Assembly: GCA_027488055.1 (NCBI GenBank) | Contig: JAIYCK010000131.1 | Span: 1 to 5,730, forward strand | DNA from: Flavobacteriales bacterium | Lineage (GTDB): Bacteria > Bacteroidota > Bacteroidia > Flavobacteriales_D > Sanyastnellaceae | DNA length: 5,730 bases | Direction: 5' to 3' | Shown here: piece by piece, positions 4,186 through 5,730 of the stretch | How the letters are laid out: each line of letters opens with the position of its first letter | How positions within the stretch are numbered: position 1 is the first letter of the stretch | Notes under the pieces: generated by a model | Databases searched by the model: none | What the model was told of the DNA's origin: nothing | What the model saw: the letters and a program-made list of their open reading frames with translations, nothing else | Made by a program: the position numbers and the translations under genes

Positions 4186-5730
4186 TTGCTCGACAACAGT
4201 GACATAGCCAAGGCCAAAGAATATCGTGATCGTCTCACGAATTTTTCAAATGAATTTGATTTCGGCCTTTTCATACACATCTGTCGCAAATCATTGCTGT
4301 GGGTAATAGCATGCATCGTATTGTCCCTGTTTTCGGCGTTCGTGTATTTGCGCTACACACCTCGAACGTATGAATCCAAAGCGATAGTGCAATTGGCAGA
4401 GGAGGGCAATGTGGATAAGATTTTGGATGTCGCCGCCCCTGAAGAGGACAACAAACCCGAAGCCAAAGTGGAATTATTGCGCTCCAAATTGCTCCTTGGA
4501 CGCACTGTGAAAGAAATCCCACTTGGTATAAGTTATTTTGCCAAAGGTCAGATCTTAACCACAGAGCATTACGTGAGTTCTCCTTACCAAATCGATGTAT
4601 TGGAACTCACCAACGTACTTATTCAGGATCAACCCATCCAGATTTCATTTCAATCGCAACAGGAGTTTACCATCGCTTACAACGGTCAAACCTATGATCA
4701 TTGCCTGGTGGGTAAAGAAATATCGACGATCGATTTTAAGATTTTAGTCGGCATTATCGATTGGGAACAATTGTACAAAAACGATGAGGAATACGATCTC
4801 TATTTTGTCTTCAATTCTACCAATGCATTGGTCGCGCGGTTCTACGAAAATTTGAATGTGCGCATATTGAGCAATACGGCCAAAACCATCGAAATCAGTA
4901 TCCAAGATCGCAACCCATACATCGCACGCGACTTTGTGAGAGCGCACAGCGCAGAATTTATCTCTTTTGATCTGGAAAAAAGAAGACGCAGCGATGACAA
5001 TGTTTTGGCCTTCTTGAACGAACAAATTGATACGGTGTACGCCAGTCTGAAACGTACCGAAATCCAACTGAATAGCTACAAACAGTCCAATAAAATAAAT
5101 GATTTGGATGTGACCAGCGGCATGTATCTGGGGCGCTTGAGTGAATATGACAACGAAATTCTGCAGACCCAAATGGAAGAGCGTTTGCTCAATGATGTCG
5201 AAGTACTCACCAAGAAGTCAAGGTCCGATGTAGAGATATACAACCTCATTCCTTTGGTGGCGGGCAGCAAATACGAGAATGCCTTGTCCAATCTGCTCAA
5301 TAACTTATCGGAGTTGATGCTCGCGTTGGACGAAACGCTGCTCTCACACACGATTGACAATGAGCGTGTCAAAACGCTGCAAAATCAAATTGATATTCAA
5401 AAGCGTGTGATCTTACAAACGATCGCAGCGCTGAGGGATCAAATTTCGCAGCGTAAACAGACGTTGGATGGGAAATTGTCACAACTGGAGGGTGAGTACT
5501 ATTCCATTCCTCAAAAGGAACTTGAGTTTGCACGACTGCAACGCCTCAGCACCATCAATGAGAAGTATTATACGCTGCTGCTTGAAAAATCCATTGAATA
5601 TAAAATTTCGAAGGAGGGTTTTGTAAGCAATAATCAGATTTTAGATGAGGCCAAAACCCCTGCCACTCCCATTGCGCCGCGCCGCAATATGGTGCTGTTT
5701 ACGTTTTTATTAATCGGGTTTTTTGTGTCC
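4186..5730 (+). CDS. Polysaccharide co-polymerase, Wzc/GumC family (3' end outside window)
   Basis: This inner-membrane protein controls chain length and couples polymerisation to export together with the Wza-family lipoprotein. The visible 515 residues show a cytoplasmic N-terminus, TM1 (about 36-57), and the Wzz-type start RYTPRTYESKA (56-66). A periplasmic domain follows with LLRSKLLLGRTVKE (92-105), then a long coiled-coil-rich region (about 265-450) and the GNVR-like block ELEFARLQRL-x-x-x-NEKYYTLLLEK (445-467). The family motif AKTPATPIAPRR (489-500) leads into TM2 (502 onward), where the window ends. Many Bacteroidota members carry a C-terminal tyrosine autokinase; whether this one does cannot be seen, so no symbol is given. 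The frame is open from TAA 4162-4164 and has no ATG before 5122, deep in the coiled coil. TTG 4186 is therefore the likely start, placing 35 residues before TM1 and 13 bases after the wza-like stop. The two genes surely share an operon. Confidence 0.93.
   Translation, partial: MLDNSDIAKAKEYRDRLTNFSNEFDFGLFIHICRKSLLWVIACIVLSLFSAFVYLRYTPRTYESKAIVQLAEEGNVDKILDVAAPEEDNKPEAKVELLRSKLLLGRTVKEIPLGISYFAKGQILTTEHYVSSPYQIDVLELTNVLIQDQPIQISFQSQQEFTIAYNGQTYDHCLVGKEISTIDFKILVGIIDWEQLYKNDEEYDLYFVFNSTNALVARFYENLNVRILSNTAKTIEISIQDRNPYIARDFVRAHSAEFISFDLEKRRRSDDNVLAFLNEQIDTVYASLKRTEIQLNSYKQSNKINDLDVTSGMYLGRLSEYDNEILQTQMEERLLNDVEVLTKKSRSDVEIYNLIPLVAGSKYENALSNLLNNLSELMLALDETLLSHTIDNERVKTLQNQIDIQKRVILQTIAALRDQISQRKQTLDGKLSQLEGEYYSIPQKELEFARLQRLSTINEKYYTLLLEKSIEYKISKEGFVSNNQILDEAKTPATPIAPRRNMVLFTFLLIGFFVS

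Noticed and set aside
4744..5172. 142-codon minus-strand open frame inside the Wzc-like gene
   Set aside because: It is antisense to a continuous, motif-bearing co-polymerase frame; no recognisable features of its own.
1..5730. Mobile element, CRISPR array or defence system
   Set aside because: No transposase, integrase, terminal inverted repeats with target duplications, regularly spaced repeats or toxin/antitoxin-like genes are seen; all genes are ordinary metabolic or envelope families.

Overview
The window looks like a chromosomal segment of a Bacteroidota bacterium, possibly of the Saprospiria/Chitinophagia kind. This is an inference. It rests on several start codons without Shine-Dalgarno sequences, perfect matches to the Bacteroidota sigma -7 element TAnnTTTG upstream of two start codons, the style of the polysaccharide export genes, and moderate GC. 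No 16S or other phylogenetic marker is present.

Layout. (1) Positions 2-925, plus strand: the C-terminal three fifths of histidine ammonia-lyase (hutH), cut by the window start. (2) Positions 926-1271: a convergent intergenic region with a strong bidirectional terminator at 1136-1163 and, just before it, a hairpin that may belong to a small RNA. (3) Positions 3153 down to 1272, minus strand: a compact three-gene operon. It encodes a small CoA-binding Rossmann protein, a GNAT acetyltransferase and the endolytic murein transglycosylase MltG, with 4-base overlaps (TTGA, then ATGA) at both junctions. (4) Positions 3154-3386: a divergent regulatory region dense in symmetric and repeated elements. 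(5) Positions 3387-5730, plus strand: the start of an exopolysaccharide or capsule export locus, with a Wza-family outer-membrane lipoprotein followed 13 bases later by a Wzc/GumC-type chain-length/co-polymerase protein that runs off the window end.

How the genes work together. The Wza and Wzc-like proteins form the envelope-spanning export machinery of a Wzy-type surface polysaccharide; the rest of that locus should lie to the right of the window. MltG cuts nascent peptidoglycan and helps set glycan strand length. HutH is the first step of histidine breakdown and appears to be a functionally separate gene ending here.

The coding genes all belong to known families, and I see no convincing unknown protein system. 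The most interesting material is non-coding. The divergent region ahead of the polysaccharide genes holds a good Bacteroidota promoter (TTG-N19-TACCTTTG), a 7-bp inverted repeat straddling its -7 element and predicted transcription start, a 12-bp palindrome just upstream of its -33 element, an 11-bp-period direct repeat further upstream, and a terminator-like hairpin facing the other operon. Together these suggest a multi-input switch controlling surface polysaccharide production.
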